A DNA stretch of 56,458 nt. It comes from Hyphomonadaceae bacterium. GTDB lineage: Bacteria; Pseudomonadota; Alphaproteobacteria; Caulobacterales; Aquidulcibacteraceae. Position numbers and translations under genes: made by a program. The stretch's first letter is position 1, and the number at the start of each line of letters is the position of its first letter. The notes under the pieces are model-generated. The model was not told the DNA's origin. It saw only the letters and a list, made by a program, of their open reading frames with translations, and searched no databases. The stretch lies in contig JAKFWO010000002.1 of NCBI GenBank assembly GCA_021731815.1, forward strand, positions 1-56,458, in the 5' to 3' direction. Positions 1-9,496 of the stretch are shown here, one piece after another.

Positions 1-121
1 GGACATTCGGAACGGGGAGCAACTGGAACCACCTATCATCGAATATCGACCCTCGCCGTGTAAAAATCCTTTCGCCGCCCACGGATTCCTCGTAAGTCGT
101 GGAAAAGCACAAGGGCACGCC

Positions 122-1726
122 ATGGCTGCGCTGATTTCCGACCTCGATCCTGACGATCCCGGCTTGCGGGCCAATCGCACTTATAATCTCGCTTTGGTGG
201 AAACCCTGCGCGGCCACAGCGCGATCGCGGCGCTTGGCGGGGCCGAAACCCAGCGCGAGCGCCATGTCAGCCGCGGAAAATTGCTGCCGCGCGCGCGGGT
301 CGAACGGCTGCTTGACCCTTTCACGCCCTTTCTCGAATTGTCCCCGCTCGCTGCCTTTGGCATGTATGAGGGCGATGTGCATGGGGCCTCGCTGATCACC
401 GGGATCGGGCGGGTGATGGGCCATCTCGTGATGGTCATCGCCAATGACCCGACCGTCAAGGGCGGTGCCTATTATCCCTTGACGGTCAAGAAGCATCTGC
501 GCGCCCAGGAGATCGCGCGCGAAAACCGGCTGCCCTGCATCTATCTGGTTGATTCGGGCGGGGCCAATCTGCCCTGGCAATCCGAAGTCTTTCCCGATCG
601 CGACCATTTCGGCCGTATCTTCTACAATCAGGCGCAGATGAGCGCCGAAAACATTCCCCAGATCGCCGTCGTCATGGGATCCTGCACGGCGGGCGGAGCC
701 TATGTCCCGGCCATGAGCGACGAGACCATCATCGTGCGCAAGCAGGGCACGATCTTTCTGGCGGGCCCGCCGCTCGTCAAGGCGGCCACCGGCGAGGTAA
801 TCTCGGCCGAGGATCTGGGCGGGGCCGATGTCCATGCCCGGCGCTCGGGCGTGGCGGACCATTATGCCGCCGATGATGACCACGCACTGTTTCTGGCCCG
901 GAGGATCATCGGGTCGCTGCCGGCACCATCTGCGCCGGCACAGGGGACGTGGTCCGAACCACTCTATCCGGCCGACGAGCTTGCAGGGCTGATCCCCCGG
1001 GACGTACGTGCGCCGATGGATGCGCGGGCACTGATCGCGCGGATCGTCGACGGCTCGGAATTCGACGAATTCCGGAAGCTCTATGGCGAGACCCTGATCA
1101 CCGGCTTTGCCCGGCTGTTCGGAAACCCGGTGGCGATCCTCGCCAATCAGGGGGTACTGTTCTCGGAAAGTGCCCAGAAGGGGGCGCATTTCATCGAACT
1201 TGCCTGCCAGCGCGGCATCCCGCTGGTCTTCCTCCAGAATGTCACGGGCTTCATGGTCGGCTCGAAATATGAGGCTCAGGGTATCGCCAAGGATGGCGCG
1301 AAAATGGTCAATGCGGTGGCCACCGCGCGGGTGCCGAAAGTCACACTGATCACCGGCGGCTCGTTCGGGGCCGGCAATTACGGCATGTGCGGACGCGCCT
1401 TCGGGCCGCGCTTCCTGTTCATGTGGCCCAATGCCCGGATTTCGGTGATGGGCGGCGAACAGGCGGCGAGCGTGCTGGCCACCCTCCGGCGCGACAATCT
1501 CGCCGCCGCGGGCACGGATTGGCCGGCCGCAGAGGAAGAGGCCTTCAAGGCCCCCATCCGTGCGCGGTATGAAACCGAGGGTTCGCCCTATTTTTCCACT
1601 GCGCGCCTGTGGGATGACGGAATCATCGATCCGCGCGACAGCCGGGTCGTGCTCGGCCTCGCGCTTGAGGCCGCGCGCAATGCGCCGATCGAAGCCGGCA
1701 TGCGCTTCGGAATGTTCCGGATGTGA
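122..1726 (+). CDS. mccB: Acyl-CoA carboxylase beta subunit, probably methylcrotonyl-CoA carboxylase
   Basis: Carboxyltransferase (beta) subunit of a biotin-dependent acyl-CoA carboxylase. It moves CO2 from biotin to an acyl-CoA; the best fit is 3-methylcrotonyl-CoA carboxylase of leucine breakdown. At 534 residues it has the usual length for MCC beta. The crotonase-fold signatures are visible: VDSGGANLP around residue 140, the motif [15 protein letters not shown], the oxyanion-type [16 protein letters not shown], and in the C-terminal half NVTGFMVG and [17 protein letters not shown]. These match MCC beta more closely than propionyl-CoA carboxylase beta. The biotin-carrying alpha subunit is not in the window; only 121 bases precede the gene and show no coding region, so the partner may lie upstream or elsewhere. 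The following glyoxalase-fold gene starts 20 bases after the stop, so the two are probably cotranscribed. Function is inferred from family motifs; exact acyl-CoA specificity is not proven. Confidence 0.9.
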   Translation: MAALISDLDPDDPGLRANRTYNLALVETLRGHSAIAALGGAETQRERHVSRGKLLPRARVERLLDPFTPFLELSPLAAFGMYEGDVHGASLITGIGRVMGHLVMVIANDPTVKGGAYYPLTVKKHLRAQEIARENRLPCIYLVDSGGANLPWQSEVFPDRDHFGRIFYNQAQMSAENIPQIAVVMGSCTAGGAYVPAMSDETIIVRKQGTIFLAGPPLVKAATGEVISAEDLGGADVHARRSGVADHYAADDDHALFLARRIIGSLPAPSAPAQGTWSEPLYPADELAGLIPRDVRAPMDARALIARIVDGSEFDEFRKLYGETLITGFARLFGNPVAILANQGVLFSESAQKGAHFIELACQRGIPLVFLQNVTGFMVGSKYEAQGIAKDGAKMVNAVATARVPKVTLITGGSFGAGNYGMCGRAFGPRFLFMWPNARISVMGGEQAASVLATLRRDNLAAAGTDWPAAEEEAFKAPIRARYETEGSPYFSTARLWDDGIIDPRDSRVVLGLALEAARNAPIEAGMRFGMFRM

Positions 1727-1746
1727 GCCGGGGAGGGGAGAACAGA

Positions 1747-2130
1747 ATGGCAGCGATCCTGGGGATTGGCGGGATCTTCTTCAAATCGCAGGATCCCGCG
1801 CAACTCGCGGACTGGTACCGGCGTGTCTTTGATCTGGCCTTTGCCGATTGGGGCGGGATCGCCTTCCCCATCACCCCGGCTGCGGCCCAGCCGGGGGCGT
1901 GCCAGGTGTTTTCCGCCTTTCCTGCGGCCACGACCTATTTCGCGCCCTCAGAAAAACCGTTCATGATCAATTTGATGGTGGATGATCTCGATGGCGTGCT
2001 GGCGCGCGCGGCCCATGCCGGCGTCGAGCCCGTCTGGCGCGATGATGCCGACCCCAATGGCCGCTTTGCCCATGTCATCGACCCCGAAGGAACCAAGATC
2101 GAGCTCTGGGAACCCAAGGCCACGGCGTAG
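1747..2130 (+). CDS. Glyoxalase/VOC-fold protein
   Basis: Small (127 residue) vicinal-oxygen-chelate fold protein. The opening FFKSQDPAQLADWYRRVF and the ending DPEGTKIELWEP are the typical first and last strands of a single VOC module, with the terminal Glu in the metal-ligand position. An upstream GTG in the same frame exists at 1723, but ATG 1747 is preceded by GGGGAGGGGAG, which decides the start. It follows the carboxylase by 20 bases and may act on the same organic-acid pathway, for example as an epimerase or lyase-type enzyme, but the substrate cannot be deduced. Family assignment is solid; role is open. Confidence 0.8.
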   Translation: MAAILGIGGIFFKSQDPAQLADWYRRVFDLAFADWGGIAFPITPAAAQPGACQVFSAFPAATTYFAPSEKPFMINLMVDDLDGVLARAAHAGVEPVWRDDADPNGRFAHVIDPEGTKIELWEPKATA

Positions 2131-2142
2131 AAGGGGAGTTCC

Positions 2143-2355
2143 ATGTTACAGAAAAATTCCGGTTCGCACGAAGCCCGGCTGCGCTATGGCGATGGCGAAT
2201 TCACGGTGATGAAACCGGGGGATTTCGTGCGCTGCGCGGTCAGCGGCGTTGAGATCCCGCTTGGCGAACTGAAATATTGGAGCGTCGATCGCCAGGAACC
2301 CTATGCCGATGCCAAAATCTCGTTCCGGCGGAATCAGGATTCCCGTGCCAAATGA
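2143..2355 (+). CDS. DUF2093 family protein
   Basis: A 70-residue soluble protein of the DUF2093 family, which is largely confined to alphaproteobacteria and has no established function. The diagnostic core is visible: an acidic and aromatic N-terminal half with RYGDGEF, then VMKPGDFVRCAVSG, IPLGELKYWSVDRQEPY and a basic tail. It starts 12 bases after the glyoxalase gene, behind GAAGGGGAG, so it is probably the last gene of a three-gene transcript with the carboxylase. A hairpin directly after its stop fits the operon end. Confidence 0.85.
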   Translation: MLQKNSGSHEARLRYGDGEFTVMKPGDFVRCAVSGVEIPLGELKYWSVDRQEPYADAKISFRRNQDSRAK

Positions 2356-2358
2356 AGT

Positions 2359-2380
2359 GATGCCAGGGATCGCTGGCATC
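2359..2380 (+). terminator. Hairpin at the end of the carboxylase operon
   Basis: A perfect 8-bp stem, GATGCCAG (2359-2366) with CTGGCATC (2373-2380), and a 6-base loop begin four bases after the DUF2093 stop codon. No clear T-run follows, only GGCCTTGTTC, so this may be a weak or Rho-assisted terminator or an mRNA-end stabiliser. It lies between convergent genes. Confidence 0.5.
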
Positions 2381-2408
2381 GGCCTTGTTCATTCGAAATC
2401 AGGCTCCG

Positions 2409-2453
2409 CGGAATCGGGCCATCCGGAATCGGGCCGCGCGGGATCGGGAAGTT
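2409..2453. repeat. 15-bp tandem repeat, three units
   Basis: Three head-to-tail 15-base units with the core CGGAATCGGGCC occur at 2409-2423, 2424-2438 and 2439-2453; the last is the most diverged. It sits in the short gap between the convergent DUF2093 and nhaA genes. Similar 14-15 bp arrays recur at other intergenic places in the window. Confidence 0.7.
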
Positions 2454-2476
2454 CTGGCGCAAGGGTCAGACCCCGT

Positions 2477-3712
2477 TCATGATGCACCGTCAGCGGAGCG
2501 TTGTATTTGCTTGCGGCCGGTCACCTGGCGCAGCAGCAAAATGCCGAGGGTTGTCGACACGAGCGAACCGAAAATCACGCCCAGCCGCAATTCCTCAAGA
2601 TAATTGCCGCCCGTGACATCGGCGAAGGCCAGTTCACCGACAAACAGGCTCATGGTGAAGCCGATCCCGGCCACGAAGCCCAGGCCGAGCATGCTGATCC
2701 AGCGCACGCCATCGGGAAGACGCCCGATTCCAGCCTGCACGGCGAGGAAAGAAAACAGCAGGATTCCCAAAGGCTTGCCGATCAGCAGCCCCAGCCCGAC
2801 GCCCGCGGATACCGGATGGGCGAGAAAGGCGATCGACAAACCCTCAAACGAAAATCCGGCAAAGGCAAAGGCGAACAAGGGCAGGATCACAAACGCCACC
2901 CAGGGCTTCAGCGCATGTTCGAGATCCTCCAGCGGAGGGTGGTCCTCCTCCCGGCCCTTGAGCGGCACGAGCATGGCAAGGATAACCCCCGCCAGAGTCG
3001 CGTGCAGGCCACTGGCCAGCATGAAGGCCCACAAGATGATCCCAAGCCCGAGATAGGCCCCGAGATTGGTCACCCGAAAGCGGTTGAGCGCATACAGGAT
3101 CGCGATCACCAACCCGACACCGATCAGCGCGGGAACATTGAAATCCCCGCTGAACAGCACCGCAATCAAAAGGATGGCCCCGAGATCATCGATCACCGCC
3201 AGCGCCAGCAGGAATACCCGCAGGCCGATCGGCACGCCCCGCCCTGCAAGGCTGAGTGCGGCCAGCGCAAAGGCGATATCGGTTGCCACCGGAACGGGCC
3301 AGGCCCGGAAATCCGCGCCGCTCCCGCCCAAAAGCTGCACCACCGCCAGCAGGATCAGCGCCGGCATAACCATTCCGCCCAGCGCCGCAATGGCCGGGAG
3401 CGCCATTTTTCGTGGATCGGCAAGCACGCCAGTCATCGCCTCGCGCTTGATCTCAAGGCCGACCAGCAGAAAGAACACGGCCATCAGGCCGTCCTTGATC
3501 CATTCGGCTGTGGGCGCAAAATGCTGCCAGAACCCGAGCTCCACGCCGATTTCCTGATGGAGGAATGAGTCATAAAGGTCGGAAAACCCCGAATTGCGCG
3601 CAAAAATCCCGAGCGCAGCCGCCAGAACCAGAATGATCCCGGTGGCGAGGTCGGTCTTCAAAAATCCCGTGAATGTGGCGGGTGATTCCCGCAGGGCATC
3701 GGGGGGTGTCAT
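2477..3712 (-). CDS. nhaA: Na+/H+ antiporter NhaA
   Basis: Inner-membrane sodium/proton antiporter that exchanges cytoplasmic Na+ for external H+ in pH and salt homeostasis. At 411 residues it is slightly longer than the E. coli protein (388). Helical hydrophobic segments run throughout. The key transport motif ALAVIDDLGAILLIA carries the paired aspartates of the ion site, and VATDIAFALAALSLAG is the typical segment before it, including the conserved TDIAFA. The N-terminal region EIGVELGFW and the loop EIKREAMTG also fit the family. It stands alone: the gene on its upstream side (the MFS carrier) ends about 100 bases away on the same strand, so the two could share a transcript. Confidence 0.93.
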   Translation of the reverse strand: MTPPDALRESPATFTGFLKTDLATGIILVLAAALGIFARNSGFSDLYDSFLHQEIGVELGFWQHFAPTAEWIKDGLMAVFFLLVGLEIKREAMTGVLADPRKMALPAIAALGGMVMPALILLAVVQLLGGSGADFRAWPVPVATDIAFALAALSLAGRGVPIGLRVFLLALAVIDDLGAILLIAVLFSGDFNVPALIGVGLVIAILYALNRFRVTNLGAYLGLGIILWAFMLASGLHATLAGVILAMLVPLKGREEDHPPLEDLEHALKPWVAFVILPLFAFAFAGFSFEGLSIAFLAHPVSAGVGLGLLIGKPLGILLFSFLAVQAGIGRLPDGVRWISMLGLGFVAGIGFTMSLFVGELAFADVTGGNYLEELRLGVIFGSLVSTTLGILLLRQVTGRKQIQRSADGAS

Positions 3713-3814
3713 GGTCGATTATCCATGGGTTCCGAAAGGGATCGGGCGAATGCGTAGAGTTTGGAATTGCAGGGAAATGTCGGAAGCGGGGGGATGATCA
3801 GGGTGCCGTCCCGG

Positions 3815-5092
3815 TCAGGTCTGTTGGGCCGGGGGCCCGGCCGACACCCGGGCGCGTGGATCGGCTTCTGCGATCACCACCGATGTCGTGGGCGCTGCAA
3901 CATAAGGTTCCTTGTTGTCGGTCGCAAGCGGCGGGCGCTGGGCGCGGCGCACCACCATGGTGAAGGCCATGGCCCCATAGCCAAGAGCGGCCAGCAGAAA
4001 GATATTCGCGATCCCGAACGGCGGGATCTGGGCCGCGAGGCCCATCAGGAACGGTCCGGCAATCGAGCCACCCGCCCAGACGAATAACAGGCCTGAGATG
4101 ACCTGCGCCATTTGCCGTCGGTCAGCCCGGTCGGCGGCATGGGCCACCGCCACTCCGTAAAAGGACAGGGCACCCGCTCCCCAAAAGAAATAGACAACCA
4201 GCGCCGGCCAGAACGGCCCCTTGCCGAGCCCGATCACAAACAACAATGCCGAAGCGCCGGCAGCGATCGCGCCCAGTCCGGCGATGACGCTGCGACGGTC
4301 AAGCCGGTCCGACAGCGCCCCTGCCGGCCAGGTGACCAAAAATGAGCCAAGATATCCGGCGGCGAGGAAAAAAGCGGCCGCGACCGGTCCGCTCACCGGG
4401 CCGTCCGTGAGGTTTCCGGCATAGATCGAGGCATGCCAGACGATCCCGACATTGAGCACGCCGGCGGTAAAGGCAGCGATGAGGGCCGCAGGCGCGATTT
4501 CCCACAGCCGGATAATGCCAAAGGGCTCGGAATTGGGCGTTGGCGGCTCCGTGTGGCTGGTCGCCGTCATCGGCAGCAGGGCCAGCGCAAAGAACATCCC
4601 CGCCATGGCGAATGAAGTCAGGGCCGAATCCCCGGCCAGCAGCGGCAGAAACGGGCCGAGCACCAGAGCCGTTTTGGTCAGCGCCATATAGACGCTGATC
4701 ACCCGGCCACGGGCCTCGGCGGGGGCACCGTCATTGATCCAGCTCTCGGCGGCCGCAAACAAGACTGCAACGGAAGCACCCGCCATCAGTCGCGCCAGAC
4801 CGGCGGAAAATGGATCGCGGAACGCCCAGATCAGAATGATCGTGCTGACCGCACCGAGCCCGGCGGCCCCCGCAAAAGCCCGGATATGGCCGATGCGCCG
4901 GATGATCCGGGTCGAAAAGGCCGCACCCGCCATGAAACCCGCGCCATAGATCGCGCCGACTATGCCCACAAAGGCCACCGGAGCGCCGCTCTGGTGCAGG
5001 GACAAGGGCAGGAAGGCGTTGATGAGCGCAGAGGCCACCTGAACGAAGAAAATCGCCAGAATGGGTGCCGCGACGCGCCGATAATCCACCAT
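3815..5092 (-). CDS. MFS transporter
   Basis: A 425-residue major facilitator superfamily carrier with about 12 predicted membrane helices and the loop motif GFMAGAAFSTRIIRRIGHIR between helices 2 and 3, a variant of the MFS GxxxDrxGrR signature. ATG 5092 is chosen because the first helix (VAAPILAIFFVQVASAL) follows directly after a short basic N-terminus. An in-frame extension to 5221 would add 43 residues without membrane character and would run through a short tandem repeat. The architecture resembles YcaD/sugar-efflux-like MFS proteins, but the substrate cannot be assigned. It lies upstream of nhaA on the same strand. Confidence 0.8.
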   Translation of the reverse strand: MVDYRRVAAPILAIFFVQVASALINAFLPLSLHQSGAPVAFVGIVGAIYGAGFMAGAAFSTRIIRRIGHIRAFAGAAGLGAVSTIILIWAFRDPFSAGLARLMAGASVAVLFAAAESWINDGAPAEARGRVISVYMALTKTALVLGPFLPLLAGDSALTSFAMAGMFFALALLPMTATSHTEPPTPNSEPFGIIRLWEIAPAALIAAFTAGVLNVGIVWHASIYAGNLTDGPVSGPVAAAFFLAAGYLGSFLVTWPAGALSDRLDRRSVIAGLGAIAAGASALLFVIGLGKGPFWPALVVYFFWGAGALSFYGVAVAHAADRADRRQMAQVISGLLFVWAGGSIAGPFLMGLAAQIPPFGIANIFLLAALGYGAMAFTMVVRRAQRPPLATDNKEPYVAAPTTSVVIAEADPRARVSAGPPAQQT

Positions 5093-5338
5093 GAGCTTTT
5101 TCACCTGACGGATCGGAATGAAGCGCGTTGGCGCGCCGGGTTCTATCCATGTGGGGACCCCGCACATCCCCAACCAACGCCGTTTGACCGGGTCCGGATT
5201 GAAGGCCGATACGCCCGACATTCAAGGCCCGACATCCAGGGAAAGAGCTAAATGTTTCGGACCCAAGAGTCCATTGGTCAGGAAAGTTCCATGGCGCGTG
5301 CAGTGAAAATGGATTCCGGTTTTTGGCCCGGGTGAACC
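5093..5338. other. Intergenic region upstream of the MFS gene, with short repeats
   Basis: No gene is supported between the MFS start (5092) and the greA stop (5410). It holds a 14-base duplication (GCCCGACATTCAAG at 5213-5226, followed by a near copy at 5227-5240). At 5301-5337 there is a degenerate copy of the intergenic palindrome that is better preserved at 50133-50167; the shared core is GGATTCCGGTTTTT. Confidence 0.55.
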
Positions 5339-5411
5339 AGTGGTTCCCATGATTCCGACATCTGCTCGCCGGGAGGTATCAAGGGGATGCCAATGTCGGA
5401 ATCGAACCACT
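5339..5411. repeat. Intergenic palindromic element, copy A
   Basis: Inverted arms AGTGGTTCCCATGATTCCGA(CAT) at 5339-5361 and ATGTCGGAATCGAACCACT at 5393-5411 flank a 31-base spacer containing GGTATCA and GGGAT. The right arm runs into the greA stop codon. A second copy with the same arms and a similar spacer lies at 52918-52988, also against the stop of a minus-strand gene. It may act as a terminator or mRNA-end structure. Confidence 0.75.
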
Positions 5412-5883
5412 AGATCCATTCCACCCGCGTGATTTCATAGGATTTCAACCCGCCAGGTGCCGCCACTTCGGCGACATCGCCCGCCTTTTTACCGATCAGC
5501 GCGCGCGCGAGCGGCGAGGCAATTGACAGACGCCGCGCCTTTACATCGGCTTCGTCCTCGCCCACGATTTTGTAGATATGCTCTTCTTCGGTGTCCTCGT
5601 CGATCATGGTGATCGTTGCGCCGAATTTGACATTGGTGCCCGACAGGCGCGAGGAATCGATGACCTGGGCCCGCGCGATCTTGTCCTCAAGCTCGGCGAC
5701 GCGGCCTTCGATAAAGCTCTGGCGCTCTTTGGCTGCGTGATATTCGGCGTTTTCCGACAAATCGCCATGGGCGCGTGCCTCCGAGATCGCCTGGATCACG
5801 GAAGGCCGCTCAATCGATTTCAAACGCCTCAGTTCAGCGTCGAGAGCCGCATAGCCCTCGGCGGTCATGGGTATTTTTTGCAT
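5410..5883 (-). CDS. greA: Transcription elongation factor GreA
   Basis: GreA binds the RNA polymerase secondary channel and promotes cleavage of backtracked transcripts. The 157-residue length from ATG 5883 is normal for the family (E. coli 158). The N-terminal coiled coil contains the motif [15 protein letters not shown], with the acidic tip residues DLSENAEY that coordinate the catalytic magnesium. The C-terminal FKBP-like domain carries [15 protein letters not shown]-type sequence (here [18 protein letters not shown]). An in-frame ATG at 5934 would add 17 residues not seen in GreA. It sits 107 bases downstream of carB on the same strand, an arrangement common in alphaproteobacteria. Confidence 0.95.
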   Translation of the reverse strand: MQKIPMTAEGYAALDAELRRLKSIERPSVIQAISEARAHGDLSENAEYHAAKERQSFIEGRVAELEDKIARAQVIDSSRLSGTNVKFGATITMIDEDTEEEHIYKIVGEDEADVKARRLSIASPLARALIGKKAGDVAEVAAPGGLKSYEITRVEWI

Positions 5884-5990
5884 TCCGGGGTCGTCCTGGA
5901 AATTAATGAAGATCGGTGGGGCGGCACCTTCCACCCCAAAAGTTTGCCGGTGAACCGCCGCCGGATGTCACCGCCGCCAAAGACGGGTCA

Positions 5991-8900
5991 TCAGCCCGCC
6001 TGTGCAACGGCCGTTCCGTTTTCCGCCGACATGATCGAAGGATAGTAGGACTGAAGCGGGCGCACTTCAAGCCCACCCTGCCGCAGTGCGCCAATTGCCG
6101 CCACCGCCGCTTTTGCCCCTGAAATGGTTGTGAAATACGGGATCGATTGCGCGAGTGCCGTGCGCCGGATCGAGGCAGAGTCACTGATCGATGGCCGCCC
6201 TGCCGTGGTATTGACGACGAGATGCACATGGCCGTCGATCATTTCGTCGACGATATGACGTCGCCCCTCGCGTACCTTGTTGACGCGCGCGACCGCGAGG
6301 CCCGCCGCCACGAGCCGGTCGCAGGTTCCACCGGTGGCAATCACCCGAAAGCCGATGTCGAGCAATTCGCGGGCTATCCCGACGGCCGCGGCCTTGTCAG
6401 CATCCTTCACCGAGATGAAAACGGTCCCCGTTTCGGGTAGCGCCGAACCCGCGGCGATCTGGGCCTTGAGAAACGCTGTGGGGAAATCGGCGGCGATTCC
6501 CATGACTTCGCCGGTCGAGCGCATTTCCGGCCCGAGCTGCGGATCGACGCCGGGAAAACGGGCGAAGGGGAACACGGCCTCCTTGACCGAAATATGCCCC
6601 CCCGGTTCGGGGGGATGCCACAGATCGGCGAGCCGTGCCCCCGCCATGATCTTTGCAGCGATCGCGGCGACCGGCATGCCGATCGCCTTGGCGACGAAAG
6701 GCACGGTGCGCGAGGCCCGCGGATTGGCTTCGAGAACATAAATCGTGTCGCCCTGAACCGCGAACTGGATATTGACAAGACCTCGCACCTGAAGGGCTTC
6801 GGCCAGCATTCGGGTCTGCCTTCCGAGTTCGGCGAGCACATCGGCGGGCAGCGAATAGGCCGGAAGCGAGCAGGCCGAATCGCCCGAATGGACTCCGGCC
6901 TCCTCGATATGTTCCATGATCCCGGCGATCACCACCTGTTGCCCATCGCACAGGGCATCGACATCGACCTCGATCGCGTCGCGCAGATAACGATCAACCA
7001 ATAAAGGCGACGCGCCGGACACCTCGATCGCATTGGCGACATAAGAAGCAAGGGCGGCCTCGTCCTCGACGATCTCCATCGCCCGGCCCCCCAGCACGAA
7101 GGAAGGGCGCAACATCAGCGGAAAGCCCAGCGTTTCGGCCGCTGCCAGCGCTTCATTGGCCGAACGCGCGATGGCGGAGGGAGCCTGACGCAGCCCCAAT
7201 TGGTCGAGTAATTGGCTGAAGCGTTCCCGGTCCTCGGCCAGCCCGATCGCCTCCGCCCCCGTTCCCAGCAGCGGAATCCCGGCATGGGTCAGTGCCTCGG
7301 CCAGCCGCAGCGGGGTCTGCCCGCCAAACTGGACGATGACGCCCAGCAATTCGCCCTTTTGCTGCTCGGTTTCGATGATGGCCAGCACATCCTCGAGCGT
7401 CACGGGTTCGAAATAGAGCCGGTCGGAGGTATCGAAATCGGTCGAGACGGTTTCCGGATTGCAATTGACCATGATCGATTCAATGCCGAGATCGCGCAGG
7501 GCGAAAGCGGCATGGCAGCAGCAATAATCGAATTCGATGCCTTGCCCGATCCGGTTGGGACCGCCGCCGAGGATGATGACCTTGCGCCGGTCGGTCGGAT
7601 CGGCTTCCGATTGGGGGATTTCGCCAAGAGCGGCGGTCTCGTAACAGGAATAGAGATAGGGCGTGGCCGAACGGAACTCGCCCGCGCAGGTATCAATGCG
7701 CTTGAATATTGGCCGGATATCCAGGGCTTGACGCGCATTCCTTATATCGGCCTCACTTCGCCCGGACAATGTACCGAGCCGCGCATCGGAAAAACCCATG
7801 GCCTTAAGGGCATGGAATTCCTGTTTGTCGGAAGGCATGCCGCGGGTGCGGATCCCGGCCTCGCAGGCCACAATCTCCAGAATCCGGTCGAGAAACCACG
7901 GATCATAGCCGGAGGCGGTATGGGCATCGGCGACCGACAGGCCGCGGCGCAGGGCTTCGGCCACGACGCGCAGCCGGTCGGGCGTGGGGCGGGCGCAGGC
8001 CGCCATCAGCGCGGCGCGGTCATCGCCTTCGCCAAGACCCGCAATGGCGATTTCGTCGAGCCCGCCAAGCCCGGTTTCGAGCCCCCGCAGCGCCTTTTGC
8101 AGGCTCTCGGCAAAAGTCCGCCCGATCGCCATGACTTCGCCGACCGATTTCATGGCCGTGGTCAGGCCGGGATCGGCACCTTTGTATTTTTCGAAGGCGA
8201 AGCGGGGAATCTTGGTGACGACATAATCGATGGCTGGTTCGAAACTGGCGGGTGTGGTGCGGGTGATGTCATTGGTCAATTCATCGAGCGTGTAGCCGAT
8301 GGCGAGCTTGGCAGCGATCCGCGCGATCGGGAAGCCGGTGGCTTTGGACGCCAGCGCCGATGAGCGCGAGACGCGCGGATTCATTTCGATCACCACCATG
8401 CGGCCATCGCGGGGATTGACCGCGAATTGGACATTCGAGCCGCCGGTCTCCACCCCGATCTCGCGCAGAACCGCGATCGAGGCACTGCGCATGCGCTGAT
8501 ATTCCTTGTCGGTGAGGGTCAGCGCCGGCGCGATGGTAATGGAATCACCCGTATGCACGCCCATGGCATCGAGATTCTCGATCGAACAAATGATGATGGC
8601 ATTGTCGGCGCGGTCGCGCACGACTTCCATCTCAAATTCCTTCCAGCCAAGTACGCTTTCCTCGACAAGGATTTCCGACACCGGTGACGCCCGCAGGCCC
8701 GCGGCGCAGATGTCCCGGAATTCATCCGAATTATAGGCGATGCCGCCGCCCGTCCCGGCCAGCGTGAAGGAGGGGCGGATGATCGCCGGCAGGCCGATTT
8801 GCGCGAGCGCCAGCCCTGCCTCCGCCATATCCCGGACCAACAGGGAGCGCGGACTTTCGAGGCCGATGCGGTCCATCGCCTCGCGGAATTTCAGACGGTC

Positions 8901-9296
8901 CTCGGCCATTTCGATGGCCTCTGCATTTGCCCCGATCATTTCGACGCCGGCTTCGGTCAGAAAGCCCGATCGCCAGAGTGCGAGTGCCGTATTGAGCGCG
9001 GTCTGTCCGCCCATGGTCGGCAGCAATGCAAAGCCCGAGGGCTCTTTCGGGCGTTCGCGCGCAATGATCATCCGGACGAAATCCGGGGTGATCGGTTCGA
9101 TATAGGTGGCGTCGGCGAGGCCGGGATCGGTCATGATCGTGGCCGGATTGGAATTGACCAGCACCACCCGATAGCCCTCTTCCTTGAGGGCCTTGATCGC
9201 CTGAACGCCCGAATAATCGAATTCGCAGGCCTGCCCGATCACGATCGGTCCGGCACCGATGACGAGAACCGTGCCGATATCCATGCGTCTGGGCAT
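5991..9296 (-). CDS. carB: Carbamoyl-phosphate synthase large subunit
   Basis: Makes carbamoyl phosphate from ammonia (channelled from the glutamine-hydrolysing CarA), bicarbonate and two ATP, for pyrimidine and arginine synthesis. The 1101 residues cover the full architecture: an N-terminal ATP-grasp carboxyphosphate domain opening with [20 protein letters not shown], an oligomerisation region, a second ATP-grasp domain opening with [19 protein letters not shown], and a C-terminal MGS-like allosteric domain ([10 protein letters not shown] to [15 protein letters not shown]). ATG 9296 is chosen because homologues begin with MPRRxDI; a longer in-frame start at 9431 would add 45 unrelated residues. 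carA is not in the window. The gene is divergent from AMP nucleosidase with 200 bases between the starts. The pyrimidine genes pyrB and a pyrC homologue lie at 40 kb. Confidence 0.96.
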   Translation of the reverse strand: MPRRMDIGTVLVIGAGPIVIGQACEFDYSGVQAIKALKEEGYRVVLVNSNPATIMTDPGLADATYIEPITPDFVRMIIARERPKEPSGFALLPTMGGQTALNTALALWRSGFLTEAGVEMIGANAEAIEMAEDRLKFREAMDRIGLESPRSLLVRDMAEAGLALAQIGLPAIIRPSFTLAGTGGGIAYNSDEFRDICAAGLRASPVSEILVEESVLGWKEFEMEVVRDRADNAIIICSIENLDAMGVHTGDSITIAPALTLTDKEYQRMRSASIAVLREIGVETGGSNVQFAVNPRDGRMVVIEMNPRVSRSSALASKATGFPIARIAAKLAIGYTLDELTNDITRTTPASFEPAIDYVVTKIPRFAFEKYKGADPGLTTAMKSVGEVMAIGRTFAESLQKALRGLETGLGGLDEIAIAGLGEGDDRAALMAACARPTPDRLRVVAEALRRGLSVADAHTASGYDPWFLDRILEIVACEAGIRTRGMPSDKQEFHALKAMGFSDARLGTLSGRSEADIRNARQALDIRPIFKRIDTCAGEFRSATPYLYSCYETAALGEIPQSEADPTDRRKVIILGGGPNRIGQGIEFDYCCCHAAFALRDLGIESIMVNCNPETVSTDFDTSDRLYFEPVTLEDVLAIIETEQQKGELLGVIVQFGGQTPLRLAEALTHAGIPLLGTGAEAIGLAEDRERFSQLLDQLGLRQAPSAIARSANEALAAAETLGFPLMLRPSFVLGGRAMEIVEDEAALASYVANAIEVSGASPLLVDRYLRDAIEVDVDALCDGQQVVIAGIMEHIEEAGVHSGDSACSLPAYSLPADVLAELGRQTRMLAEALQVRGLVNIQFAVQGDTIYVLEANPRASRTVPFVAKAIGMPVAAIAAKIMAGARLADLWHPPEPGGHISVKEAVFPFARFPGVDPQLGPEMRSTGEVMGIAADFPTAFLKAQIAAGSALPETGTVFISVKDADKAAAVGIARELLDIGFRVIATGGTCDRLVAAGLAVARVNKVREGRRHIVDEMIDGHVHLVVNTTAGRPSISDSASIRRTALAQSIPYFTTISGAKAAVAAIGALRQGGLEVRPLQSYYPSIMSAENGTAVAQAG

Positions 9297-9496
9297 TGGG
9301 TGATCCTGCTCCGTTCTGGGAAGGGTGTGAAAGACCCGAAAGCCGGGCCAATCGCGGCCCCGGCATGAAAAGACGCGCGTGGAATAAAGGCCGAAAGGCA
9401 CCGGCGCAAGCGATTCGGATGTCGGGGGCAAGGAACGATGGCAATTGTCTCCAGCACCCCACTGGCGATCATCCGGAAATTCGGCTAAGGGCCGGC

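Noticed and set aside
2501-3568. 355-codon plus-strand frame opposite nhaA
   Set aside because: It is a shadow of the antiporter gene; its sequence is Gln/His/Arg-rich and lacks any motif.
5222-5419. 65-codon minus-strand frame through palindrome copy A
   Set aside because: It only reads through the intergenic repeats and greA stop; no protein features.
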